A DNA stretch of 8,920 nt. Origin: Kordiimonadaceae bacterium (GTDB lineage Bacteria > Pseudomonadota > Alphaproteobacteria > Sphingomonadales > Kordiimonadaceae). Position 1 is the first letter of the stretch. Each line of letters begins with the position of its first letter. This document shows, piece by piece, positions 1 to 6,850 of the stretch. Made by a program: the position numbers and the translations under genes. Where the stretch lies: NCBI GenBank assembly GCA_016763495.1, contig JAESTR010000200.1:1-8920 (forward strand), given 5' to 3'. The notes beneath the pieces were generated by a model. It did not search any database and had not been told where the DNA came from. It saw nothing but the letters and a program-made list of their open reading frames with translations.

Positions 1-453
1 ACCAATGCGGCCAGCCTCACTTGCAATTTTGAAAAGCACAAGATCTTTAATGGCAGGCTGCTCAAGCTCTTCTACTAGCGCAAGGGCTCCGGCTGTATCA
101 CCGGCACGCGCGAGTAAAGGCGCTATTTCAGTAATTTTCTCTCGTGTGGCAAAAGATAAATCCCCAGCCCGTGCTTCATCAAGCGCAAGCATCAAGGTTT
201 GCCGGGCTTGCTCATTTTGGCCAGTGGCAATTTTTGACCGAGCAATGCCTATCAATACTTTAGCGCGCTCAAGGCCAAACTCTTCGTTAATCGCTGTCTG
301 AATGGCTGCTGTAAAAGCGCAATCCCGCGTGGGGGCTTCAAGACAAGCAATTGTAAACCTGTTCGGGCGATGTTCGTTTGTAACAGGCACCTGCAAAGCC
401 AAAGCCGCCGTACTAACTGTCAGGAGTAAACTGCTTATTATAAATTTCTTCAT
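1..453 (-). CDS. Secreted helical-repeat (TPR-like) protein, N-terminal part only
   Basis: The reading frame starts at an ATG at 453..451 and stays open for 151 codons to the left edge, so the C-terminus lies outside the window. Residues 1-20 form a typical Sec signal peptide: MKK, a hydrophobic stretch, then an AALA cleavage-type site before LQV. The rest is alanine- and leucine-rich and helical, with repeat-like pairs such as IAPLLARAGDTAGALALVEEL followed by KDLVLFKIASEAGRIG, the pattern of TPR-like proteins with 'IA..xARAGD..AL' units. Two cysteines at about residues 37 and 45 could form a periplasmic disulfide. The start overlaps the stop of the upstream amidase gene by one base (TAATG), and GGGAG lies just upstream, so translational coupling is likely. 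A periplasmic scaffold or binding role is inference; the exact function is unknown. Confidence 0.8.
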   Translation of the reverse strand, partial: MKKFIISSLLLTVSTAALALQVPVTNEHRPNRFTIACLEAPTRDCAFTAAIQTAINEEFGLERAKVLIGIARSKIATGQNEQARQTLMLALDEARAGDLSFATREKITEIAPLLARAGDTAGALALVEELEQPAIKDLVLFKIASEAGRIG

Positions 454-1220
454 TATGATCTCCCAATCTGAACTGTTTTAAAGGCGATATCATCGAGTAT
501 TAGCGCTGTACCTTCATCAAAGCAGCCATTCGATAATTCTGGCCGCCAGTGAGCTTGAAATGCAGACAAGGCACATTCAATATTCTTGTCAAAAAACAAG
601 CTGTTAGATACATTGTAGCCTACCATACCTAATTGTTTATTAAGCTTATCATAGATTGGCCCACTCTCGCCATTTTTAACGAGAATACTACGGTTTGCAC
701 CGTCTAAATCAGACCATAAACCATACCCGTTTTCAGCCAATTTTTTCCAAGGGAAAAGCTCTCCCGGATCTTGCTTTCTGTCTGGCGCAATATCGCTGTG
801 ACCTATAAAGCCTGAGGTAGGAATAATATGACGCTGCCTAATCCCGAACAGTAAATCCAGCAAAACGCTAATTTGAGGTGCAGGAAAAGCTTGGTATCCA
901 AATTCATGCCCGGGGTTAACCAATTCAATACCAATAGAGCGATGGTTCAGGTTTTCACGGCCTTGCCAAACTGAAACCCCGGCGTGCCATGCTCTATTCT
1001 GTTCGTCAACGAGCCGGTACAGCGTACCATCTTCATCAATAAGATAATGGGCAGATACTTTGGCTAATGGATCGCATAACCTTTCAAGGGCTGCACCTGC
1101 GCTTTGCATGCCCGTGTAATGGAGTACTACACACTCGATTTTAGAGGCCGCCGGACGGGTATCCCAATTAGGAGACATTCGCTCTATCTCTCTAAAAATC
1201 TGACTTTTCGATAAGCTCAT
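453..1220 (-). CDS. N-acetylmuramoyl-L-alanine amidase (Amidase_2, AmiD/AmpD type)
   Basis: This 255-residue zinc amidase should cut the bond between N-acetylmuramic acid and L-alanine in peptidoglycan or its turnover fragments. The Amidase_2 domain spans about residues 25-170. Zinc ligands are visible as H34 (VVLHYTG), H141 and D151 (GHSDIAPDRKQDPG), with E99 (GIELVN) and K149 as catalytic candidates; the H-K-D spacing matches that known for E. coli AmiD. Residues about 187-245 resemble a peptidoglycan-binding domain (AFQAHWRPE..NG.FDE.TA). There is no signal peptide or lipobox, which favours a cytoplasmic, AmpD-like recycling role over outer-membrane AmiD, although the domain layout resembles AmiD. 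It starts 15 nt after the exporter stop with AAGG upstream. Family assignment is firm; cellular compartment is inference. Confidence 0.93.
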   Translation of the reverse strand: MSLSKSQIFREIERMSPNWDTRPAASKIECVVLHYTGMQSAGAALERLCDPLAKVSAHYLIDEDGTLYRLVDEQNRAWHAGVSVWQGRENLNHRSIGIELVNPGHEFGYQAFPAPQISVLLDLLFGIRQRHIIPTSGFIGHSDIAPDRKQDPGELFPWKKLAENGYGLWSDLDGANRSILVKNGESGPIYDKLNKQLGMVGYNVSNSLFFDKNIECALSAFQAHWRPELSNGCFDEGTALILDDIAFKTVQIGRS

Positions 1221-1235
1221 TTACCGACCTTACGT

Positions 1236-2126
1236 TTAACTTATCACTGCCGTCGCATCATCTGCCTTTGTCGCACGCACCCTATTTCGAAGCGTCACGA
1301 CAAGGACACCAACAATGGTCAACGCGCCGCCCGTCACCAACCGTATTGTTACTTCTTCATCCAATAACAATACACCCGCGGTAACGGCAAATAAGGGCAC
1401 AATTAAGAAATAGGGGGCCACAACAGATACTTCATATCTACTGAATAAATAATTGGCCAGCCCATGGCCAATAACGGAAGACCCTAGAATATTGAACAAA
1501 ATGCCTAACCAGCCTTCGCTGCTGGCTGCAGCGAGATACCCGATTTGCCCGTTTTCAAAAAGCCATGACAACAAAAGCGAGCCCGTCATGCCTATTAAGC
1601 CAACCCATGCCTGAACCGTTGTAACTGCCACTTCTTTTAATGACCGCATCATGATAGCTGACGCTGAATAGATAAATGCAGCAAGGGACATTAAAGCCAG
1701 TCCATGCCAATAGGTAAATACTACAGGATCAAAACCGATAACCAAGACCCCGCCAAAGCTGATAGCAACACCTGTAACGCGTTTCCAGCCAACAGATTCT
1801 TTCAGAAATATGATGGCGAGTATTGTTGAAAAAGGCACCGTCAATTGGGCCGCAACCGCAACCGCACCAACACCGTCCGATATTGATATCGCCAGAAACA
1901 TTACACCGAAGTGCACCACTCCCATCAAAAACGCCATCGAAAGCAACTGAGGCATACGCCCTGGCACTTTCTTTAAAAACGGAAGAAATACCAAAAAAAC
2001 GCCCGCGAAACGAAGTGAATTAGCAAGTAAGGGTGGGAAATCTTGCACGGCCCATTTGACAGCTATAAAATTCAGGCCCCAAACGGCGGCGACTAAAATA
2101 GCCATAGATATATGCCGTGGCTGCAT
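1236..2126 (-). CDS. EamA-family DMT transporter (probable metabolite exporter)
   Basis: This 296-residue inner-membrane protein of the drug/metabolite transporter superfamily has about ten hydrophobic helices in two EamA repeats (about residues 5-137 and 140-285). Family signatures are visible: AAVWGLNFIAVKWA then FPPLLANSLRF in the first repeat, and GHGLANYLFSRYEVSVVAPY followed by LLLDEEVT in the second. These resemble E. coli EamA (YdeD), which exports O-acetylserine and cysteine, but the substrate here cannot be read from sequence. Its ATG lies one base after the djlA stop, with GGGAA about eight bases upstream, so it is surely co-transcribed with djlA. No functional link to the flanking chaperone and amidase genes is evident. 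Length is normal for the family. Confidence 0.9.
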   Translation of the reverse strand: MQPRHISMAILVAAVWGLNFIAVKWAVQDFPPLLANSLRFAGVFLVFLPFLKKVPGRMPQLLSMAFLMGVVHFGVMFLAISISDGVGAVAVAAQLTVPFSTILAIIFLKESVGWKRVTGVAISFGGVLVIGFDPVVFTYWHGLALMSLAAFIYSASAIMMRSLKEVAVTTVQAWVGLIGMTGSLLLSWLFENGQIGYLAAASSEGWLGILFNILGSSVIGHGLANYLFSRYEVSVVAPYFLIVPLFAVTAGVLLLDEEVTIRLVTGGALTIVGVLVVTLRNRVRATKADDATAVIS

Positions 2127-2127
2127 A

Positions 2128-2862
2128 TTAAGTTCCCACTTCTCGTGATTTCATAATCTCGTCGTACGCTGTGTTTATTTCAGCAGCACGTCTGGTAGCG
2201 ACAGCGATTAGGTCACTGGGCACTCCTTGTGCGATCAAGTGGTCGGGGTGATTTTTACGCACTAAACTTCTGTAGGCCTTTTTGAGACCAGCATCGTCTA
2301 TCCCCGGCTGTACGCCTAATGTTGCATAAGGACAGTTTTGGTCAGCACCCACATGCCGGTGAACAAACGCGTCAATTTCAGGCACCGAGTAGAAAAAAAT
2401 CTTTGCTACAGCCCTAATGAAATTCAGTTCATTAGGGTGCACATGCCCATCAGATTTGGCGATGAACATCAACGCTTCAAGAACATCTGACAGAACCTGA
2501 GTGTTATGCTTCATCAAATTGGCAATTTGACGCGCGTACGCATCAAACCCGGCAGTATGCTTGCGAGCTAAATCAAACACCCGGCCAACATTTACCATTT
2601 CTGCTTGCGGTACCCGAAACACCATTTTAAAAGCGTCGACTTCTTCCCGTGTTACCTGCCCGTCAGCTTTGGCCATTTTCGCAGAAAGCGCAATGACCCC
2701 AATGGTGAACGTAATTTGCTTGGTGTTCTCTGGGTCATGATTTGAAACGGCTGATACACCTGCATCAACTGCGGCCCCTACCGAAAGGCCAACTAACGCA
2801 CCGATTGGCCCGCCTAATGCGAGCCCGGCAGTGCCCCCTATTATTTTTCCCCATATTGACAT
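2128..2862 (-). CDS. djlA: DjlA-type co-chaperone (TerB domain + J-domain)
   Basis: This 244-residue protein has the DjlA order of parts. Residues about 5-35 are a glycine-zipper hydrophobic segment (GGTAGLALGGPIGALVGLSVG), probably membrane-anchoring. Residues about 50-165 form a TerB-like helical domain with two acidic motifs, AKADGQVTREE and AKSDGHVHPNE. A C-terminal J-domain covers about residues 176-239 with the DnaK-stimulating HPD at 205-207 (RKNHPDH) and the helix KKAYRSLV. The known role of the family is to recruit and stimulate DnaK at the inner membrane; in E. coli, DjlA overproduction affects Rcs envelope signalling. It is the first gene of the minus-strand unit, 245 bp from the divergent ketosynthase gene. 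The ribosome binding site is weak. Assignment is confident. Confidence 0.93.
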   Translation of the reverse strand: MSIWGKIIGGTAGLALGGPIGALVGLSVGAAVDAGVSAVSNHDPENTKQITFTIGVIALSAKMAKADGQVTREEVDAFKMVFRVPQAEMVNVGRVFDLARKHTAGFDAYARQIANLMKHNTQVLSDVLEALMFIAKSDGHVHPNELNFIRAVAKIFFYSVPEIDAFVHRHVGADQNCPYATLGVQPGIDDAGLKKAYRSLVRKNHPDHLIAQGVPSDLIAVATRRAAEINTAYDEIMKSREVGT

Positions 2863-2969
2863 AATTGACAGGTACCATAGCCAGATGATTGCGCCTACAG
2901 GAAACTAACCAAAAAGTCAGTTTTCAACCAGTAGAAACAGACGCATAGCAGCTAGTACATAATGAACGG

Positions 2970-2998
2970 TTGGCGCGACCCAGAAAAGACACTATATC
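2970..2998 (+). promoter_or_regulatory. Candidate sigma70 promoter for the tandem ketosynthase genes
   Basis: A -35 candidate TTGGCG (2970-2975) is followed by exactly 17 bases and a -10 candidate TATATC (2993-2998), each matching four of six consensus bases. Transcription would start near 3005, giving a leader of about 100 nt that contains a perfect palindrome at 3048-3060. Predicted from sequence only. Confidence 0.4.
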
Positions 2999-3047
2999 TG
3001 TTCCAAATTACAAAAAGGGCCAACCTGCTGTCAGGGTATTTCCCTCA

Positions 3048-3060
3048 CATGCATTGCATG
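3048..3060. promoter_or_regulatory. Perfect 13-bp palindrome in the ketosynthase leader, possible operator
   Basis: CATGCA-T-TGCATG has perfect 6-bp arms around a single T. It lies between the candidate promoter and the start codon at 3108, where a repressor could act. No named regulator is recognised and it could be chance. Confidence 0.3.
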
Positions 3061-3107
3061 AAACAGCTGACGGGCCGTTGCACGAGTTAAGAGGGAAACT
3101 ATCTAAA

Positions 3108-4238
3108 ATGGTTGATGTAGTTATTTCGGGCACAGGCCTATTTGTGCCACCAAATAAAATTTCCAACGACGAATTAGTCATCGCTTTTAACGCTCATGTA
3201 GATCAGTTTAACGCCAAAAATGCCGTTGATATCGAAGCAGGCGTTATTCCCGCTAAACAATATTCAAGTTCAGCATTCATCGAGAAGGCATCAGGCATTA
3301 AAAGCCGCCATCTGATTGACGTTGAAGGCGTGATGGACATTAATCGCATGATGTCCAAAATGCCAGAAGACGGGCACGGCACCCAAGATGAAGCAAGTTT
3401 CCAAGCGAAAATGGCTATTGCCGCTGGCGCGCAAGCACTGGAAAATGCTGGCATTGAGGCTGCTGATATTGACCAAGTTATTTGCTCAGCCTCATTGCAG
3501 CAACGGTATTTCCCGGCCATGAGTGTGGAAATTCAACATCATCTGGGCACCAGTGGCTCTGCACTTGATATGACAATGGCGTGCTCAAGTGCGACTTTCG
3601 GCATGATTACTGCTGTTAATGCTATCAAAGCAGGAGCTGCTGACCGTGTGCTCATGGTCAACCCAGAGATTTTCTCAACTATTATCAATTTCCGCGACAG
3701 AGACAGCCACTTCATATTTGGTGACATCGCAGTAGCTGTGGTGCTTGAGCGGGCTGATTTGGCAAAATCAAACGATCAATGGAAAATAAACAGCACTAAA
3801 TCCGAGACAAAATTCTCAAGCAATATCCGCTCGCACTATGGCCCAATGACACGCTTGGATGATGATAGTTTGTTCCGTGACGATATGTTCTTTATGCAAG
3901 AGGGCCGCAAGGTTTTCAGGGAATTGCTGCCAATGGTCACCAACTTTATCTGGAAACAATTAGAGACAGAAGACCTAGCGGTTGAAGACCTGAGCCGGAT
4001 GTGGTTACATCAAGCTAACATAAACATGAATATGTATGCCGCCAAAAAACTATTAGGGCGGGAACCAAAAGAGATGGAAGCACCAACAGTGCTTGATGAA
4101 TATGGAAACACAGCGGGTGCAGGCTCTATTGTTGCTTTCCACAAACACAGGGATGATTTAGAGGCAGGAGCAAAAGGGCTGATTTGTTCATTTGGGGCGG
4201 GATATTCAATCGGCAGTTTGCTTGTGGAGAAACTATAA
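3108..4238 (+). CDS. Beta-ketoacyl-ACP synthase III, FabH2/PA3286-like, copy 1
   Basis: This 376-residue condensing enzyme of the thiolase fold is predicted to join an acyl-CoA primer to malonyl-ACP in the cytoplasm. The Cys-His-Asn triad is C159 (MACSSATFG), H301 (WLHQANINMN) and N334 (EYGNTAGAG), and the C-terminal glycine loop SFGAGYSIG is intact. It is longer than E. coli FabH (317 residues) and, as I recall it, resembles Pseudomonas PA3286, which diverts medium-chain acyl-CoA from beta-oxidation into fatty acid synthesis; features shared include SAFIEKASGIKSR and DRDSHFIFGD. The frame can be extended back to a TTG at 2970, but I chose ATG 3108: it gives exactly the length and N-terminus of the adjacent copy, AAGAGGG lies at 3089-3095 (spacing a little long, 12 nt), and the TTG falls in the candidate promoter. 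Copy 2 follows after 33 nt. Substrate is inference. Confidence 0.93.
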   Translation: MVDVVISGTGLFVPPNKISNDELVIAFNAHVDQFNAKNAVDIEAGVIPAKQYSSSAFIEKASGIKSRHLIDVEGVMDINRMMSKMPEDGHGTQDEASFQAKMAIAAGAQALENAGIEAADIDQVICSASLQQRYFPAMSVEIQHHLGTSGSALDMTMACSSATFGMITAVNAIKAGAADRVLMVNPEIFSTIINFRDRDSHFIFGDIAVAVVLERADLAKSNDQWKINSTKSETKFSSNIRSHYGPMTRLDDDSLFRDDMFFMQEGRKVFRELLPMVTNFIWKQLETEDLAVEDLSRMWLHQANINMNMYAAKKLLGREPKEMEAPTVLDEYGNTAGAGSIVAFHKHRDDLEAGAKGLICSFGAGYSIGSLLVEKL

Positions 4239-4271
4239 ATCTGACCACAATAAACTGAGAGTGGGACAAAA

Positions 4272-5402
4272 ATGAGTGGGGTAGTCATTAGCGGAACAGG
4301 GGTTTTCACACCACCTGCAACCGTATCAAACGAAGCTTTAGTTGAAAGCTACAACGCCTTTACTGAAAAATGGAATGCCGAAAACGCTGAGGCAATTGCG
4401 GCAGGTGATCTTGTAGCCAAAGAAACATCTACATCCGCTTTCATTGAAAAGGCATCCGGCATCAAAAGCCGCTATTTCATGGAAGGCGAAGGGCCTACCA
4501 ACCCAGATCGCATGCACCCAAATCTGGCTGCAATCGCTGATAAAGACGCACACGGCACACCTGTACAGGTAAAGATGGCGTTAGCCGCGGCTGAAAAAGC
4601 ACTAGAGGAAGCCGGGGTCAACGGCGAGAACATTGACTTGGTAATCATTTCCGCTTCTTTCTGGGAACGTTTTTTACCTTCAATGGCAACAGAGTTACAA
4701 AATATACTAGGCGCTAAAGGTTTTGCATTTGATATGTCCATGGCCTGCTCAAGCGCCACATTCGGCATTTCCATGGCGACAGACGCCATCAAATCCGGCA
4801 TGGCGAACAAAGCCGTGGTTGTTACTGCTGAATATGTGTCGCCGTTTGTTAACTTTGAAGACAGGGACAGCCACTTTATTTTTGGTGACGCGGCAGTAGC
4901 CATGGTACTGGAACGCGAAGGCGAAAGTAGCGCAGAGAGTGTTTTCCGCATCAACAGCCGCAAGTTAATGACGGACTTTTCAACAAATATAAAAGCAGGT
5001 TTTGGTAGCCGCGTGCTTCTGGAACGGGAAGAAATTCACGATTCAATCCAGCGTTTCGCTCAAAATGGCCGCTCCGTATTTAAAGAACTTCTGCCGAAAG
5101 TCATTGATCTTGTGAAAGGTCATTTGGAGGAAAATGGCCGTACAGTTGATGATTATAAACGCTTTTGGCTGCACCAGGCCAATATTAACATGAACATTTA
5201 CGCGACACGCAAGCTGCTAGGGAAAGACCCAACGCAAGAAAAGGCTCCCATCATCCTAGATGAATATGCCAACACAGCAGGTGCCGGCTGTATGATCGCT
5301 TTCCATAAAAACAAAAGCGACTTTACCAAAGGTGACTTGGGGCTAATATGCTCCTTTGGTGCAAGCTACTCGGTCGGCTGCATGGAAGTTGAATGCCTTT
5401 AA
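4272..5402 (+). CDS. Beta-ketoacyl-ACP synthase III, FabH2/PA3286-like, copy 2
   Basis: This second 376-residue ketosynthase aligns with copy 1 from end to end without a gap; I counted 186 identical positions by hand (about 49%). The triad sits in the same columns: C159 (MACSSATFG), H301 (WLHQANINMN), N334 (EYANTAGAG), so it should be catalytically competent. The C-terminal glycine loop reads SFGASYSVG, with Ser365 where copy 1 has Gly. Divergence is concentrated at residues 81-100 and 241-260, which have about two identities each, suggesting different acyl substrates or partners. GAGAG and GGGA lie upstream of the ATG. Only 33 nt separate it from copy 1 and a terminator follows 20 nt after the stop, so the two form a bicistronic unit. 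A heterodimer is possible but unproven. Confidence 0.93.
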   Translation: MSGVVISGTGVFTPPATVSNEALVESYNAFTEKWNAENAEAIAAGDLVAKETSTSAFIEKASGIKSRYFMEGEGPTNPDRMHPNLAAIADKDAHGTPVQVKMALAAAEKALEEAGVNGENIDLVIISASFWERFLPSMATELQNILGAKGFAFDMSMACSSATFGISMATDAIKSGMANKAVVVTAEYVSPFVNFEDRDSHFIFGDAAVAMVLEREGESSAESVFRINSRKLMTDFSTNIKAGFGSRVLLEREEIHDSIQRFAQNGRSVFKELLPKVIDLVKGHLEENGRTVDDYKRFWLHQANINMNIYATRKLLGKDPTQEKAPIILDEYANTAGAGCMIAFHKNKSDFTKGDLGLICSFGASYSVGCMEVECL

Positions 5403-5422
5403 GTGAACTTTCCAAAGAAATT

Positions 5423-5451
5423 AAAAACCGGCTTTAATTGCCGGTTTTTTT
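5423..5451. terminator. Rho-independent terminator after the ketosynthase pair, probably bidirectional
   Basis: CCGGC (5428-5432) pairs with GCCGG (5440-5444) around a 7-nt loop. A run of five A precedes the stem and seven T (5445-5451) follow it, extending the stem with A-T pairs. The A/T symmetry lets it also stop transcription from the convergent diguanylate cyclase gene that ends at 5498. Confidence 0.92.
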
Positions 5452-5457
5452 ATGTGC

Positions 5458-5471
5458 GCATACCTATAAAG
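5458..5471. repeat. 14-bp repeat GCATACCTATAAAG, copy A
   Basis: An identical 14-bp string occurs again at 8868-8881. Copy A lies between the terminator and the stop of the cyclase gene; copy B is upstream of the yaiI-like gene. Flanking bases differ. One such match in a window this size is not far from chance, so significance is doubtful. Confidence 0.35.
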
Positions 5472-5497
5472 GCCTTAATTAAGCAGCGAACAAGGTC

Positions 5498-6682
5498 TTA
5501 AGCACTTTCAACTCGTTCAAGCTTTAGGGCTTGCGCTCGGTGCATACGGCGATCGACGACATCAAGCATGCTATCAACATCCAAATCATCCCCACGTGCC
5601 GTTACCAAACCCATCACCACGGACAGCTTCACCGTTAATCCCGTTGGAGAAATGCTGGCTTTGGAAATACGCTCCTTAATACGGTTTGCCACAAGCGCAG
5701 CGCCCTCTTCTCCCGTACCGGGAAGAAGATAGACAAACTCCTCACCACCAAACCTGCAAAAAACATCCTGAGCTCTGCGTCCTTCTGTGACAAGGTCCGA
5801 AAACTGTGCCAGCACCAAATCACCTACAGAACGACCATGCACAGTATTAATGCGCTTAAATTTATCAATATCCATCATGATAATTGATACAGGTTCACTG
5901 TTACGTCTTGCGCGGGCCAAGACAGCTTTCACCACTTCTATGAAAGCGCGACGAGATAAGGCTTTGGTCAAAGGATCTAGCATTTGCTGTATTTTCAGCT
6001 CTGCCTGCAGGCGCTCAACCGTCACAATAATCACCACAAGAGCGAAAGAAATCGCAAAAACCATGACTTCCAACTGGGAAAAGCTTCGCAATGTTGTTAG
6101 GCCGGATGTATCTATATGATCCACCCAATTCATACGAACGGCAGCGTGGTAAAAGCCGAATAACCCATGCAAGAAAAATAAAGCGGCAGCAATAGCACCG
6201 CCAATCGATGTTTTTCGAATAATACCCTTATAGAGGCCAAAACTCCCGCCCAATGCCTGCCCTATAGTGCCCATACAGCCAAAAGCCAACAAGCCAGTCG
6301 ACAATGAAACCAGCGCGATTTGATAATCTCTGGGCGCATCATTCATTTGCATGTAAACAGATATGGCAATGATGAGCCCTGTGTACATTTTAAGAAAAAA
6401 AGATAAAAGTCTGCTTCTTGCACTCCAAAAGCTAGTGAAGCCTAGCCAAAATAGGACATGGCCCATCACAACTAGGAAAAATCCAAGCAAAACAATGTAA
6501 TAAGAACCGTGCAACCGGTTCGCAAAAATAAGAACCGCGCCGAAACCGCTGCAAACAAAACCTAAGGTGACGGAGCGAAGCCCATCTATTTTCTTATTTA
6601 CTCGCCAATGCGCAATAAGCGCCACAGACGCTAGCGCCATAACAACGATGACAGCAACAGAAAGAGTTGGTACATCCAACAC
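5498..6682 (-). CDS. Membrane-bound GGDEF diguanylate cyclase
   Basis: This protein should make cyclic di-GMP from two GTP at the inner membrane. It has about seven hydrophobic helices in its first 230 residues with no sensory family that I recognise, then a GGDEF domain. Numbering from the longer GTG start at 6706, the domain begins at DPLTKALSRR (244-253), has metal-binding MMDIDKFKRIN (277-287), the active site GGEEF (320-324), and an RxxD inhibitory site RAQD (311-314) five residues before it, so product feedback is likely. The C-terminal helix is atypical: VDRRMHRAQALKLERV replaces the usual ADxALYxAKxxGRN. I prefer GTG 6682..6680 (394 residues) because AGAGGGG lies 7 nt upstream; GTG at 6706 would add eight residues. 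The gene is divergent from the M19 peptidase gene. Confidence 0.92.
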   Translation of the reverse strand: MLDVPTLSVAVIVVMALASVALIAHWRVNKKIDGLRSVTLGFVCSGFGAVLIFANRLHGSYYIVLLGFFLVVMGHVLFWLGFTSFWSARSRLLSFFLKMYTGLIIAISVYMQMNDAPRDYQIALVSLSTGLLAFGCMGTIGQALGGSFGLYKGIIRKTSIGGAIAAALFFLHGLFGFYHAAVRMNWVDHIDTSGLTTLRSFSQLEVMVFAISFALVVIIVTVERLQAELKIQQMLDPLTKALSRRAFIEVVKAVLARARRNSEPVSIIMMDIDKFKRINTVHGRSVGDLVLAQFSDLVTEGRRAQDVFCRFGGEEFVYLLPGTGEEGAALVANRIKERISKASISPTGLTVKLSVVMGLVTARGDDLDVDSMLDVVDRRMHRAQALKLERVESA

Positions 6683-6689
6683 TAATAAA

Positions 6690-6696
6690 CCCCTCT
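6690..6696 (-). promoter_or_regulatory. Ribosome binding site deciding the cyclase start
   Basis: AGAGGGG on the minus strand, 7 nt before the GTG at 6682..6680. It would lie inside the coding region if translation began at the upstream GTG (6706), which has only a weaker AGGGG 9 nt before it. Confidence 0.5.
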
Positions 6697-6793
6697 GTAT
6701 TCCCACTTGATAGTACCCCTGCCCTGCATTCTCTCGAAATTCGCGGAATATGCAATATTTTTTACTGTACTATCTGGTCTACTAGTTAAAACT

Positions 6794-6823
6794 TTGCTTA
6801 CATGGATATGTACTCTATATAAA
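6794..6823 (+). promoter_or_regulatory. Candidate sigma70 promoter for the M19 dipeptidase gene
   Basis: TTGCTT (6794-6799) is followed after 16 bases by TATATA (6816-6821), or after 18 by TATAAA (6818-6823). Transcription would begin near 6829, about 20 nt before the ATG, just ahead of the GGGGGA ribosome binding site (6839-6844). This supports the start at 6851 rather than the longer frame opening at 6707. Confidence 0.45.
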
Positions 6824-6850
6824 ATTCAACTTTATTTCGGGGGAAAGTCT

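Noticed and set aside
5..301. Plus-strand open frame of 98 codons at the left edge
   Set aside because: It is antisense to the signal-peptide-bearing repeat protein, which has a ribosome binding site, coupled start and coherent repeats; the plus frame has Ser/Ala/Arg-rich shadow composition.
2970..3107. 46-residue N-terminal extension of the first ketosynthase from TTG
   Set aside because: It has no counterpart in the paralogue, starts at a TTG inside a candidate -35 element, and ATG 3108 gives exactly the paralogue length.
4472..4963. 163-codon minus-strand open frame inside the second ketosynthase gene
   Set aside because: It is fully antisense to a gene with a complete active site and shows no family resemblance.
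6707..6850. 48-residue N-terminal extension of the M19 peptidase
   Set aside because: It crosses a plausible promoter and the GGGGGA ribosome binding site before ATG 6851, and puts a second unrelated hydrophobic stretch before the signal anchor.
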